Positions 16,707 to 26,900 of a stretch of DNA of 29,701 bases are shown one piece after another. Positions within the stretch are counted from its first letter, which is position 1. Each line of letters begins with the position of its first letter. Source of the DNA: JADJEI01 sp035328465 (GTDB taxonomy: Bacteria; Bacteroidota; Ignavibacteria; Ignavibacteriales; Ignavibacteriaceae); NCBI GenBank assembly GCA_035328465.1, contig DAOLIQ010000038.1, positions 1 to 29,701 of the forward strand, in the 5' to 3' direction. Below the pieces are notes generated by a model. It was given only the letters and a program-made list of their open reading frames with translations, was not told the DNA's origin and searched no databases. Made by a program: the position numbers and the translations under genes.

Positions 16707-17546
16707 TCAAGTCATATTTTCAAGCAGAGAATAAATTTTATCTTTTAGATCTTTTCTATGGCAGATTAAATCTACAAATCCTTTTTCCAGCAGAAACTCA
16801 GACCGTTGAAAACCATCAGGCAAATCTTTGCCAATAGTCTGCTTTATTACTCGTGGTCCCGCAAATCCGATTAAGGCTTTAGGCTCAGCGATATTAATAT
16901 CTCCAAGCATAGCATAACTTGCAGTTGTACCGCCAGTTGTTGGGTCTGTTAACACTGAGATATAAGGAATACCTTTAGCAGCTAATTTTGTTAATCGTGC
17001 ACTGGTTTTAGCTAATTGCATAAGAGAATATGCCCCCTCCATCATTCGTGCACCGCCGCTTGCCGAAACAAGTATAAGAGGAATTTCACTTTTATAAGAT
17101 TTATCTATTAACCGGGCAATTTTTTCACCAACTACCGCCCCCATGCTGCCGCCGATAAATGCGAAATCCATTACTCCCAAACAAACTTCCATATTATTCA
17201 ATTTGCCGACACCCGTCCGAATTGCATCAAACATTCCTGTCTTCTTTATCGTAGCAGCAACTCTTTCGTTATATTTTTTTGTATCAACAAAACTTAATGG
17301 ATCAGCCGATCTCATTTTTTTATCCATTTCTTTAAAGCTGGATTTGTCGAGTAGAATATTTATGTATTCCGCACTGCCGATTCTAAAATGATAATCACAC
17401 TTTGTACAAGTCCAAAGATTCAATTCCAATTGTTTCTTATGAATGATCTCGCCGCAGCCACCACACTTCTCCCACATACCATCGGGGACATCCTTTTTGT
17501 GCGAGTCCGGTGAGATATTTTGTTTCGATCTTTTGAACCAGGGCAT
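16707..17546 (-). CDS. accD: Acetyl-CoA carboxylase carboxyltransferase subunit beta
   Basis: The 279-residue protein begins with the AccD zinc ribbon (C28, C31, C47, C50), then the crotonase-fold carboxyltransferase domain with GGSMGAVVGEKI, SASGGARMMEGAYSL, TDPTTGGTTASYA and FAGPRVIKQT. With AccA it transfers the carboxyl group from carboxybiotin to acetyl-CoA, making malonyl-CoA for fatty acid synthesis. accA is not in the window. It starts 2 bp after the DUF1573 gene, and its TGA stop lies within the panC upstream coding region, so panC is probably translated by coupling. The AAAGG of the preceding gene's last codons can serve as its ribosome-binding site. Confidence 0.98.
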   Translation of the reverse strand: MPWFKRSKQNISPDSHKKDVPDGMWEKCGGCGEIIHKKQLELNLWTCTKCDYHFRIGSAEYINILLDKSSFKEMDKKMRSADPLSFVDTKKYNERVAATIKKTGMFDAIRTGVGKLNNMEVCLGVMDFAFIGGSMGAVVGEKIARLIDKSYKSEIPLILVSASGGARMMEGAYSLMQLAKTSARLTKLAAKGIPYISVLTDPTTGGTTASYAMLGDINIAEPKALIGFAGPRVIKQTIGKDLPDGFQRSEFLLEKGFVDLICHRKDLKDKIYSLLENMT

Positions 17547-17548
17547 GT

Positions 17549-18265
17549 TTAGCTGCCTTTCTGCACATCCGCATAAATCGTCAGGATTTTCTGCGGTTCT
17601 GTTGGATCATTCGAGGTGATGGTGATAGTCCTACTCATTCTTCCTAAACGGTTTGTTGTATCAAGCTCTACTTTCAGACTTCCCTTTTCGCCTGGGGCTA
17701 ATTTCTCACTGCTTACTAATGCAGCAGTGCAGCCGCAAGAAGTTTTAATATCTTTAATCAACAAATCACCTGTCCCAAAGTTTGCAATTTTAAAAGTGTA
17801 CTCAACTTTCTTCCCTTCCTGAACGACCCCAAAATCATGCTCGGTTTCCGGAACTACAAATTTTGCTTGGAGTTCAGATTTTGAATCGGCGGTTTTTACA
17901 GTGCCAACAAATGTTAATTTCATTTCAGGAATATCATTATCGTTACTTTGAATATAAACAAACTTGGTTTGCTTCCCGATTCTTCCTTTCGAATTGAAGC
18001 TTACCAAAAGATTTGTGGATTCCCCCGGGGCTAAAGAATTTTTTTCCGGGCTCGCGGCTGTGCACCCGCAAGAGGCTCTTACATGAGCTATCTTTAAAGT
18101 ATCCCATCCTGCATTCGTAATTATAAATGTATGAGAAACTGTTTCGCCCTGAATTATATCTCCAAAATCATATTCGATGGGTGTAACAGTAATCTTAGGA
18201 CCTATAGATTGTGCATATAAAAAAGAAATTGAAAGAATAACGAGTAGTAAAATATTTTTAAGCAT
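17549..18265 (-). CDS. Exported tandem DUF1573 protein
   Basis: The 238-residue protein has a signal peptide (about 1-19, cleavage near YAQ-S). Two DUF1573 immunoglobulin/ASH-like beta domains follow (about 25-122 and 136-236). Each carries the family signature of a 'DFG' strand, a 'HTF/YTF' strand and an SCGCTAA loop (CGC at 66-68 and 177-179), then LAPGES/LAPGEK. DUF1573 proteins are abundant in Bacteroidota and their function is unknown. The paired cysteines could form disulphides or bind metal in the periplasm. It sits 2 bp from both tsaB and accD inside the sprA-porX run. A link to secretion is only suggested by position. Confidence 0.9.
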   Translation of the reverse strand: MLKNILLLVILSISFLYAQSIGPKITVTPIEYDFGDIIQGETVSHTFIITNAGWDTLKIAHVRASCGCTAASPEKNSLAPGESTNLLVSFNSKGRIGKQTKFVYIQSNDNDIPEMKLTFVGTVKTADSKSELQAKFVVPETEHDFGVVQEGKKVEYTFKIANFGTGDLLIKDIKTSCGCTAALVSSEKLAPGEKGSLKVELDTTNRLGRMSRTITITSNDPTEPQKILTIYADVQKGS

Positions 18266-18267
18266 AT

Positions 18268-18921
18268 TTAATTCCTTTTTACTAAAAAATTTCTGATATA
18301 ATTAGGCTCAAGATTATCTATATCAAGAGACATAAATTTTTCGCCAAAAACCTCGCACCACTTTGCAATATAAAGTGCGTCCGGGGTGCAAACATTTTTT
18401 TTATTTGCTGAAGAACTAATCTCAGCATTTCCAAAAATTAATTCTTCCTTAAAATCTGCAAGTATTGTTGAAGGTAGAATTTTTAATTCATGTGTAAATA
18501 TAAAACTCCTGTCCTTAATTTGAAACTGTGCAAAATAGACTTCGTCTTTATTGACTTTATTTGCGATAGAAAATTGAGTGCCTTCAGAAAGATACTCTGA
18601 TAACTGAAGTGCGAGTGCTTCAAATGTCGGAACAGGTACAATCGGTATTGAAAGAGCTTTCGAAATTCCTTTGGCAGCCGCCATACCAATTCTTAACCCG
18701 GTAAATGAACCCGGACCGGAAGATATTGCTATGGGTGATATATCTTTCAATTCCAGTGATGCTTGCTTCATTACAAAATCAATCAGTGTGAATAATTTTT
18801 CTGAATGAGAATGAACAAGTTCTATTTTTGCTTCAAAATATTTTGAAGAAGAAAAATAAACGCATACGCTGCAAATTTTATCTGAAGTTTCTATTGCCAA
18901 TATTGGTTGTGAATTTATCAT
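18268..18921 (-). CDS. tsaB: tRNA N6-threonylcarbamoyladenosine (t6A) synthesis protein TsaB
   Basis: The 217-residue ASKHA-fold protein has the TsaB signatures: ILAIETSDKICSV at the N-terminus, then ISSGPGSFTGLRIGMAAAKG and VPTFEALALQ. TsaB is the inactive partner that dimerises with TsaD in the complex placing t6A on A37 of ANN-decoding tRNAs. TsaD and TsaC are not in the window. The ATG overlaps the tsaE stop (18918-18921), so the two are translated together. TsaB and TsaE from one message fits their joint role in the TsaBDE complex. Confidence 0.95.
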   Translation of the reverse strand: MINSQPILAIETSDKICSVCVYFSSSKYFEAKIELVHSHSEKLFTLIDFVMKQASLELKDISPIAISSGPGSFTGLRIGMAAAKGISKALSIPIVPVPTFEALALQLSEYLSEGTQFSIANKVNKDEVYFAQFQIKDRSFIFTHELKILPSTILADFKEELIFGNAEISSSANKKNVCTPDALYIAKWCEVFGEKFMSLDIDNLEPNYIRNFLVKRN

Positions 18922-19346
18922 AGTTGACCAAATTCAAATTCTCTTGAAAATTCTTCAGTAACCCTAATCGAAATTTCAATCCTTTTCTTGGGAAGAAGAT
19001 TCGGAAATAAACTGCCCCATTCAATCAACACAACTGAATTTTCCGCTACGAGGTAGTCATTAAAGCCAATTTCTATCAATTCGTTTTCTTTATTTATTCT
19101 GTAAAAATCAAAGTGATAAAAATCAAACTTGGCAGTATATTCATTAACAATTGCAAAGGTGGGGCTGCTGACATTTTGAACTCCAAAACATTTTAGCAGA
19201 TGCTTGATAAAGAAAGTTTTCCCGCTTCCAAGTTCGCCGTTTAATACTACTACCTCTGGAGCTGAAATATTTTCAGAAAGACTTTTTGCTAACTCAATAG
19301 TTTCCATTTCCGACCGGCAAACATGTTTTGAGGGAAACTCGACCAC
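18918..19346 (-). CDS. tsaE: t6A synthesis ATPase TsaE
   Basis: The 142-residue P-loop protein has Walker A GELGSGKT at 37-44, SSPTFAIVNEY, HFDFYRI and the Walker-B-like VLIEWGS. TsaE hydrolyses ATP to reset the TsaB-TsaD complex. The start is GTG at 19344-19346, and the stop of porX (TAG, 19347-19349) abuts it with no spacer, so ribosomes finishing porX can restart here. The 3' end overlaps tsaB by 4 bp. To my knowledge porX-tsaE adjacency is seen in other Bacteroidota, which would make it an old arrangement. Confidence 0.95.
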   Translation of the reverse strand: MVEFPSKHVCRSEMETIELAKSLSENISAPEVVVLNGELGSGKTFFIKHLLKCFGVQNVSSPTFAIVNEYTAKFDFYHFDFYRINKENELIEIGFNDYLVAENSVVLIEWGSLFPNLLPKKRIEISIRVTEEFSREFEFGQL

Positions 19347-20915
19347 CTATTTAGGCTCCATCGTTATAACCGGAAGAATCATCTCTTCCATTGATATTCC
19401 GCCATGCTGAAAAGTATCTTTGTACATTCCAAGATATTTATGATAATCAGTTGGATAAACGAAATAAAAATCTTCCTTTGCAATAATATAATTTATTGTT
19501 ACTCCCCTATCCGGCAGTTTGTATTCAGATGCATTTTTAATAAACATCGCATGCTTCTCATCAACTTTCAGGTTTCTTCCATATTTGAATCGTAAATTAG
19601 CAAGCGCTTCCCTATCCCCCAGCACTTTAGCGCCACGCAATGATCGAATGCTCCCGTGATCAGTGGTTACAACAATGCGGCAATTTTTTATTTTTGCCAA
19701 TGATTTAAAAATTCCAAGCAGCGAAGAATGCATAAACCAACTATTGGTTAGAGAACGATAAGCAGGTTCATCCGGAGCAATTTCTTTTAAGAGATCAGAA
19801 TCAGATCTTCCATGCGCAATCATATCAAGAAAATTGACAACTACCGCTGTGAGATGCGTATTCTGATACGAAAGGATATCCTGTTCAAAATTTCTTCCGA
19901 CTTCGGGATCAATTATTTTAATATACTTCAACTCATTTTTTAATTTGATTCTTTTTCTGTCAATCAACCTTTGAAGTAGTTCGCGCTCGTGCTGATTCAT
20001 GCTTCTTTCATCATCAGCCGAAGCATGATAAATGTCGGGATAATATTTATCAATATCCGATGGAAACATACCTGCAAAGAGTGCATTACGGGAGTAGGGG
20101 GTTGCAGTCGGAAGAATTGAATAGTAATAATCTTTTTCAATTTTGAATAGGTTAATAAGATTTTTTTCCATCACTAACCACTGGTCAAGACGTAAACAAT
20201 CGAGCACAAAATAAAAGACAGAGTAATCCTGTTTCTGCACTAAATTTAGAACATGGTTTGAAGTTATATCTGTTGTAAGCATAGGTCTCTCAGAACTATC
20301 TGTGTTATTAACCCACCCTTTGTAGTTTTTCTCGATGTATTTTGAAAATTCCTTGTTCGCCTCTTTCTTTTGATCGAACAATGTTTGTTTTAATCCAATA
20401 TCAGGATGAAGGTCCAATTCAATATCCCAATCAACCAATTTTAGATAAAGGTCATTCCATTCAGCAAAATCCATCGGGTTAGTTAACGCTTGCGAAATCT
20501 CATTGAAATCCTGCAAGTAATCTTTAGTAACATATTCGCCAGTGATTTTTTTTCCTTCGAGAATCTTTTTGCAAACAAGCAAAACCTGGCTTGGATTTAC
20601 GGGTTTGGTAAGATAGTCGGAAATCTTTCCGCCGATCGCCTCATTCATCAAAGATTCTTCTTCGCTTTTCGTGACCATTACCACAGGAATGTTCGAGTTG
20701 ATATCTTTTATTCTGCTGAGAGTTTCGAGTCCCCCCATCCCGGCCATCATTTCATCCAGAAAAATAAGGTCGTAATCATTTTTCTTAACCGAATTGATTG
20801 CATCTTCACCGTTCGTAACTGTGTCAACTTCGTAACCCTTTTCGGAAAGGAAAATTATATGTGAACGTAAAAGTTCAATTTCATCATCAACCCAGAGCAA
20901 TTTTTTTTGCAGCAT
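19347..20915 (-). CDS. porX: PorX-type response regulator with PglZ phosphodiesterase domain
   Basis: The 522-residue protein has an N-terminal CheY-like receiver (1-120) with acidic D10-D11, phospho-acceptor D54, T82 and K104 all present. A helical linker follows, then a PglZ/alkaline-phosphatase-superfamily domain (about 215-520). Its metal-site residues are visible: D239, candidate nucleophile T272 in LPTATPYSRN, D364 and H368 in FLDMIAHG, D419-H420 in TTDHGS, and H504 in FQHGG. PorX is the T9SS response regulator (partner kinase PorY), and its PglZ domain is a zinc phosphodiesterase acting on nucleotides. It starts 37 bp after sprA, which encodes the T9SS translocon, so regulator and channel are linked. 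No PorY kinase lies in the window. Confidence 0.93.
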   Translation of the reverse strand: MLQKKLLWVDDEIELLRSHIIFLSEKGYEVDTVTNGEDAINSVKKNDYDLIFLDEMMAGMGGLETLSRIKDINSNIPVVMVTKSEEESLMNEAIGGKISDYLTKPVNPSQVLLVCKKILEGKKITGEYVTKDYLQDFNEISQALTNPMDFAEWNDLYLKLVDWDIELDLHPDIGLKQTLFDQKKEANKEFSKYIEKNYKGWVNNTDSSERPMLTTDITSNHVLNLVQKQDYSVFYFVLDCLRLDQWLVMEKNLINLFKIEKDYYYSILPTATPYSRNALFAGMFPSDIDKYYPDIYHASADDERSMNQHERELLQRLIDRKRIKLKNELKYIKIIDPEVGRNFEQDILSYQNTHLTAVVVNFLDMIAHGRSDSDLLKEIAPDEPAYRSLTNSWFMHSSLLGIFKSLAKIKNCRIVVTTDHGSIRSLRGAKVLGDREALANLRFKYGRNLKVDEKHAMFIKNASEYKLPDRGVTINYIIAKEDFYFVYPTDYHKYLGMYKDTFQHGGISMEEMILPVITMEPK

Positions 20916-20952
20916 TTATTTATCCATTCTGTTTCTAATTAAAAAATAAGGA

Positions 20953-23900
20953 CTACTGAATTGAAATCGTCACATCCAAACCTGCTTCGTTTGTTGTGGT
21001 AGGTGGAATTCTTGCTGCTCCTTCCGGCTCAACCGTCGAACGCTTGTAAAAAATCGAAAGTGTAACTTTTGAACTGATCGTGTATTTAATGCGCGGCTCA
21101 ATTGTTATCCTTGTCGTTCCGTCCTGCGGAATTCCTTCTTCAGAAAAATTATCCATCTCATAGCGAACAGTTGAATTAACTGCGCTTGTATATGAAAAAC
21201 TAAATTCAATATCGTTCTTTAAAGCAACACCAAACAATGGAAGTTCGAATCCGGACTTAGTGTAGCCTGCCGTTATTCCAATATCTTTAGTGAATGTTTC
21301 AGTTATATTTCTTGTTGTTACACCAAGATCATAAATCGCTTTTGTCGAAAATTTAATGCTGCTGGTAAGATTCCCCCCCCATAACTGTCCGAAAGTAAAA
21401 TTTAGTCCAACTAAAGGTGAAAATCCATAATCAATTTTTTGAGATTGGATTTCCTGAATTCCATCGGGGTTTATTTTCCAGCCTTCGGAATAACCGGAAG
21501 TGTAGGCATGTGTAAGTGAAACTTTAGTAGCAAAGTTTTTGAAAACGCTTAACTTTTCTAAACCATCCCAGGTCAGCGACCAGTTCGGACGCGGGACATA
21601 TTTTGCCACCTCCTTCAAAAAGCCAAGATTAGAGAAAATAGGAAGACTTTCCATGCCCTTTAAAAATGCAACGGATAAATCTTCGCTCTGGTTTGAAGAT
21701 TGAGGGTTATAATTTTCTGCAACTTTCTTTATACCGCTTTTGAATACCGAGAACACAAGCACAGGTGGAAATGATAAAAATGATCTGCTGATAGAGCCTG
21801 TCGAAGTAATATTATTGATAGAGGCATTTCCGAAATCATCAGTAGAAAGCGAAGTATTTTTATTCAACGACCAGCCAACCTGCCAGTTTAAATCTATTTT
21901 TGCTCCCTCCCACAACGGACGGGAAGTCTTGAATGTAAAATTATTTTTCTGTGAGAACACATCACTCAAGTTGCCGTTTGGAGCTCTCGGACCAACATCA
22001 TCACTCAGCCCGAGCATAAACAAACGTGCAGGTCCTCTGTCATATTTATAACTGAACCCCCAGAAATTTCCAAAACCACTTCCGGCAGATTTTATTCCGG
22101 ATTTTGAAAGACTGTTATCTGAAGAAAAATTCATAGTAAAAGTTTCATAATCAAATAATAAAAACTTCGCAACACTGCGAAGGAATAACAGCGCATTGGT
22201 AAGAGATGATTTCTTCGGCAAGCCAATTGTAGTAGAATCAATATCTGCAAATTCTTCATCAAGTTCTAATTCTGAATCTTCAAGATCAATTTCGGTGGAA
22301 TCTAGTTCCAAAGTTTTACCTTCATTTTCCAGACTTCTCATTATTGCTTCTTCCAGATTTCTATTTCTGCCTCTTTTATTTCCCTGCTGCGTTTGAGTTT
22401 TAGTTTGATTTTTAATTTGCTCCTGCTGCATTAAAATTGTCTGCTGCTCTTCAATAGATTCTTGGAACAACGGCTCGGTCAAAGCCTTCCACCTAAGCGT
22501 AACTCCCACAGAAGTGCGGCTCGAATTGCCTGCACTTCGCCCCAAATCAACCTGGCGAAAATCATTATTCCATCTGTATGTTGCGTTGTACGTGGCAGAG
22601 GAAATTGTAAAGTACTTATTGATATCCCAAAGTGACGGCATTTTGGGAGTTGATTTTAAATCGAAGGATTGTGTATATGAATAGTCGTTACCGAAACCTG
22701 TCTTACCAAAAATATCTTTCCAAATATCTTTTTCGGATCTATCGTTGCCAAGTAAATCTGTCTCTAAAAATGCAAGTGAAGAATTTATCGTAACATTATA
22801 CGAAGTTGAAAGATTCAAAATACCGGCTTCGGTAAGTTTCCAATTGAATTGGAACCCCCTCGTAGCAGTAAAATCTCTCGAAACAATTGGATCGGTAACT
22901 GCAGTGCCTTGAGGTCTTGTTACGTTTACACTTCTGTTTCGCTTAGCTGTTAAACTGGCAGTAAAAGACTGAGGTGTGTAATAAACTTTTACACCTTTGT
23001 AATCAGTAAGTAACGAAACTATACTTCCAATAAATGGAATGTTTGCTGGTTGAAAGAAATAATCAGAGCTGAAAGTAATACCATAGTTCATGCTTGCATT
23101 CCAAATCCAATTTTTGCTTGAGAGAACGGTTGGGCTTCTCGAAAAACTTTTATTGAAATTGAATCCAAAGGTCAGCGCATTGAATGAATCCCTGATATAC
23201 CATGCTTTTGTTGGAAATTTAATTTTAATATTGGATAACGACCAGCTATCGGAAATACTTAGAGTTTGAGTTTCTGAGATTAAATCTTCCGGCTTTTTTG
23301 TGGTTAACAGAGTTGTATCGCCCTGACTTTCCTGAAGCCGTTTAGCTGCCTCATCAACCCGAACATCAGTGCCGGGGATAAACAGCGGCTTGCCAAGTGA
23401 TTCGTTGTGAGAGTAATTTAATTTCAAATTACTTTCCGGCAAACTTATCGGCAGCAATTTCAGAATATTCAATTCAGTTGCCACACCCCAGTTTTTCTGC
23501 TCCACTCTGCTGCCAAATCTATCAGCAAGCTTGTGAAAGTAGGGATTGGTCTGACTAATATTCGCGTTTACAGAAAGCAGATCAGCGAATTTTATTCCTG
23601 TGTTAAAGCTGTATGCCCAGCCGGGAGAATCATCTGCGCCAATAACTCTCAGCTCGTTCACCCACACCTCGCCGCTTACATTTCCGGTATTATTAGGATT
23701 GTTAGTATTAAATATTCCAACTGTTAAAAACTTTACTGAAGTAAGGGATGGGTTTCCTTTAACAGAATAAAAATGTCCGATCTTTCCGTCAACCGGTACA
23801 CTATAGATAAAGTTTATCGAATCTCCCCGCGCCTGCTTGATCGCTGTAAGCTGACTAAATTTTATACTTATTTCATTCCAATCAGGTCGAACAGGCTGGC

Positions 23901-26900
23901 GATATTCGTAATAGTTGTTCGTATCGCCGCCAAATCTGAAATAAACTTCAGATGAATAATTAAGTGAATCTGTTGAAGACACAGAACCCGGTGCAGTGTT
24001 CATGTCGCCGTGAATGAATAACTTCATTTCGGAATAGTTAAAGACGTCTAATGGTTTAAATAAATACTTAACCCCTTCCCTCTTTTGTCCATCCTCTAAA
24101 TTTGTTAGAATGAGATTTAGAGATTGTTCATTCGCAAGGATGTTTTCATCGGGTCTCGTTCTATCACGTTCTCTGCTGATGCCCGGAGGAATTGTGTAAT
24201 TGGGATTATCTTCAAAACTTATTGTTGATATCGCAAGCACTGTGTCTTCGGGAATTACTTTCTGCCACTGACTTCCAACAAGATTAAATTCTGCCAACCG
24301 AAAATGCACCATATCATTCACACCCGTAACAAACATTCTTATCGTTTCTACGTTTGATAAACTTGGACTACCGACAATTAAAGATGTATCTTTTAAAGGC
24401 ACGCGGAAAAGATACCAGCCAGCTTCTGTTAATCCCCCACCCTGAATAAATGGATTTCTTGCGGCAGAAGTGTCAAGCGGTACCTCGTATCTGAAATAAC
24501 TGTTCGCTAAATCTACGCTTCCGTTTTTATTTAAATCTTCTGTGTCGGGTATTCGTCCGATATCGGTAAGCTGGGCATTCCCCTGTGTCCCGTTAATATT
24601 GAAGTAATCGAATAATGTTTTAGTTCCCGAATTATTAAATACGAAATTATCTCCGGCGGGGTCGGATTTGTCGCTGCCATAAGTGGTTCGTTCAGCATCA
24701 TCAAATAAACCATCCAAGCCTCTGTCTTCATCCTGATAATTTATAAATACATCATTGATATTTTCAGTGTTCAAAGTGTTGTTTGGTATTACATCCTCGC
24801 TTATCAAACCAAGATCAATATAAAGTTTAGCATCCGGAGGAGCGTTTTGAATGTTCATCCAGAATTCAATAAACTCCACATTCTCTTCAACAAGGTTGTT
24901 TGCAGTTGAAGATAAAATCCTTTGCATACCTCCCCAGCTTTTCGTTGGAGTCGATAAATCAGGGTTGTAGTTATATGTACCGGGAGTGTCAGGCATAAAA
25001 ACATAATCCATAACTGTAACCTGTTGATCTGATGTAGCGACTTGCTTTCTATCTCCAAAAATGTCTTTAACATTTACATCAGATGGAGTCACAGTAAACC
25101 AAAAACTTTTTCCCTTGTGAGTCATTTTATCTGCCCTGCTAAATCCCAACAGGTTAGATAATGAATCAGGGGCGCTTAAGTCTTTCCAGCCAGTGTAACC
25201 AACTCCAATTGGAATTGTTCGCTTGGCACCTTCGAAGTCATCTATGTAAGCAATGCTTTGCCCATTGTCAGAACTTATCGTGCTTTTCTTCGTATTAGGA
25301 TCAGGATTAATGTAAGCATATTCTCCGGCAAGAGTAAAAGTTGACATCTCCCGTGTTGAAATTATTTTATCAAGCAGCTTCGTTATAATTGGTAAATCGC
25401 CCGAGGTAGAAAAATCAACTCCATAAATTGTGTTACTCAGCGGCTCTTCGCCAATTCTGACTTTATCACTTAATGTTTGCTGATTCAAATTCAAAATAGA
25501 AAAACCAAGTTTTGTCTTTTGAGAAAAATCGAAAATACCCCGCGCACCAAGCAAAGTTTTTGAAGCAAGTTGAAATAAATCATTCTGTTCATAAGTGACT
25601 TTTAGGTTCGCACCCGGGACCAATGCAGCGTCGTTTTTAATTGTAAGCTGTCCGATATTGTAATCTACTGAGTAATCAACATTGGGAGTTAGTTCCCTTC
25701 CATCTAAAATCACGCGGACAGAATTTTCAACAATATTAAATCCAAGTTGATAGATAGAAGTTGCATCACCCGTACTTTTCCCTGTCATCACCCATTTGTC
25801 TTTTATCTTTTCCTGCTGAGCAAAAGTTTTTGTTGTATCATAAATCTGCTGGAAATTTAGTGAGTCAGGAATACTTGCAGGCAAGTCTCTTCCGAAAGGC
25901 TGCAGCACCGGGAAAATAATTTCCCCCGTAGTTGGAAGAATTGTGATGCTTGGTAAATAATCAAAAACGTTATCGCCAATATTACCTGGAGTTGGCTGCT
26001 TGCTCTTATCAAGAATATCTAACCCGAAAGCATTAAGCAATCTTACTGCGCCACTTGGAGTGGGAAGGTCTGTTACAGGATCTTGTCCTTCAAGTTCATA
26101 TTTAATATTGAATTCAAAACCATCCTCCTTAATATTTCTCGCCCCGAGAGGATAAATATTTCTTAATTGAAGCTGCCATGCCGTTTTAAATTGCGGTTGA
26201 AGGTTTTTTGGCTTTATTAGTTTCAATACTATTTTCTGCGAAGTATCTGCAGCAGAGGTAGTGATAAAATCACCATAGAAAAGATCATCGCCGCTGCTCG
26301 GTGAAAGACCATCATACCGATATGCAACGGCAATAATATCCTGTTCATTAATCGTTGAATTAAAAGTGATATAACCTGTTTCGCGATGCAGTATATAATC
26401 AACCCCTTCAGTCAATAACAGAAACCTGCCCGTCTCTTCCTGCCCGGGGATTGGATTTGAAAGATCCTCTCTTAAATTATCAGGGTAGGAACCTGAAGTA
26501 TCAATCGGATTCAGGTGAATGTAAGCATTGGCAAATCTTTCTTTCGAACGATCAATTGTCGGAACGTTAATAGATTTCCAAACCTGAATATCTTTAACAT
26601 AATAATCCTGTGTATAAATAGGTGTTGCACTTCCATAATATTGATTAAAAATATTTAATACCGGATCAGCATAAACCGAATCGAGGAAATAATGATTAGT
26701 AGAATATTCGTAAGGTCGAATAGCAAATTCTGTTGCAGTGCTTCCGCCGCTAACTTCAACTTCTTTAATTTCACCTTTCTTTTGTGAAGCGATGGTAGTT
26801 AATGAAAGCGGACCCATTTTAAACTGTGCTTTAATTCCAAACAGAGCTTCACCGCCACCAACCAATGGAGATGTCTGAAGCGATACGTTTCCAGCCTCTA

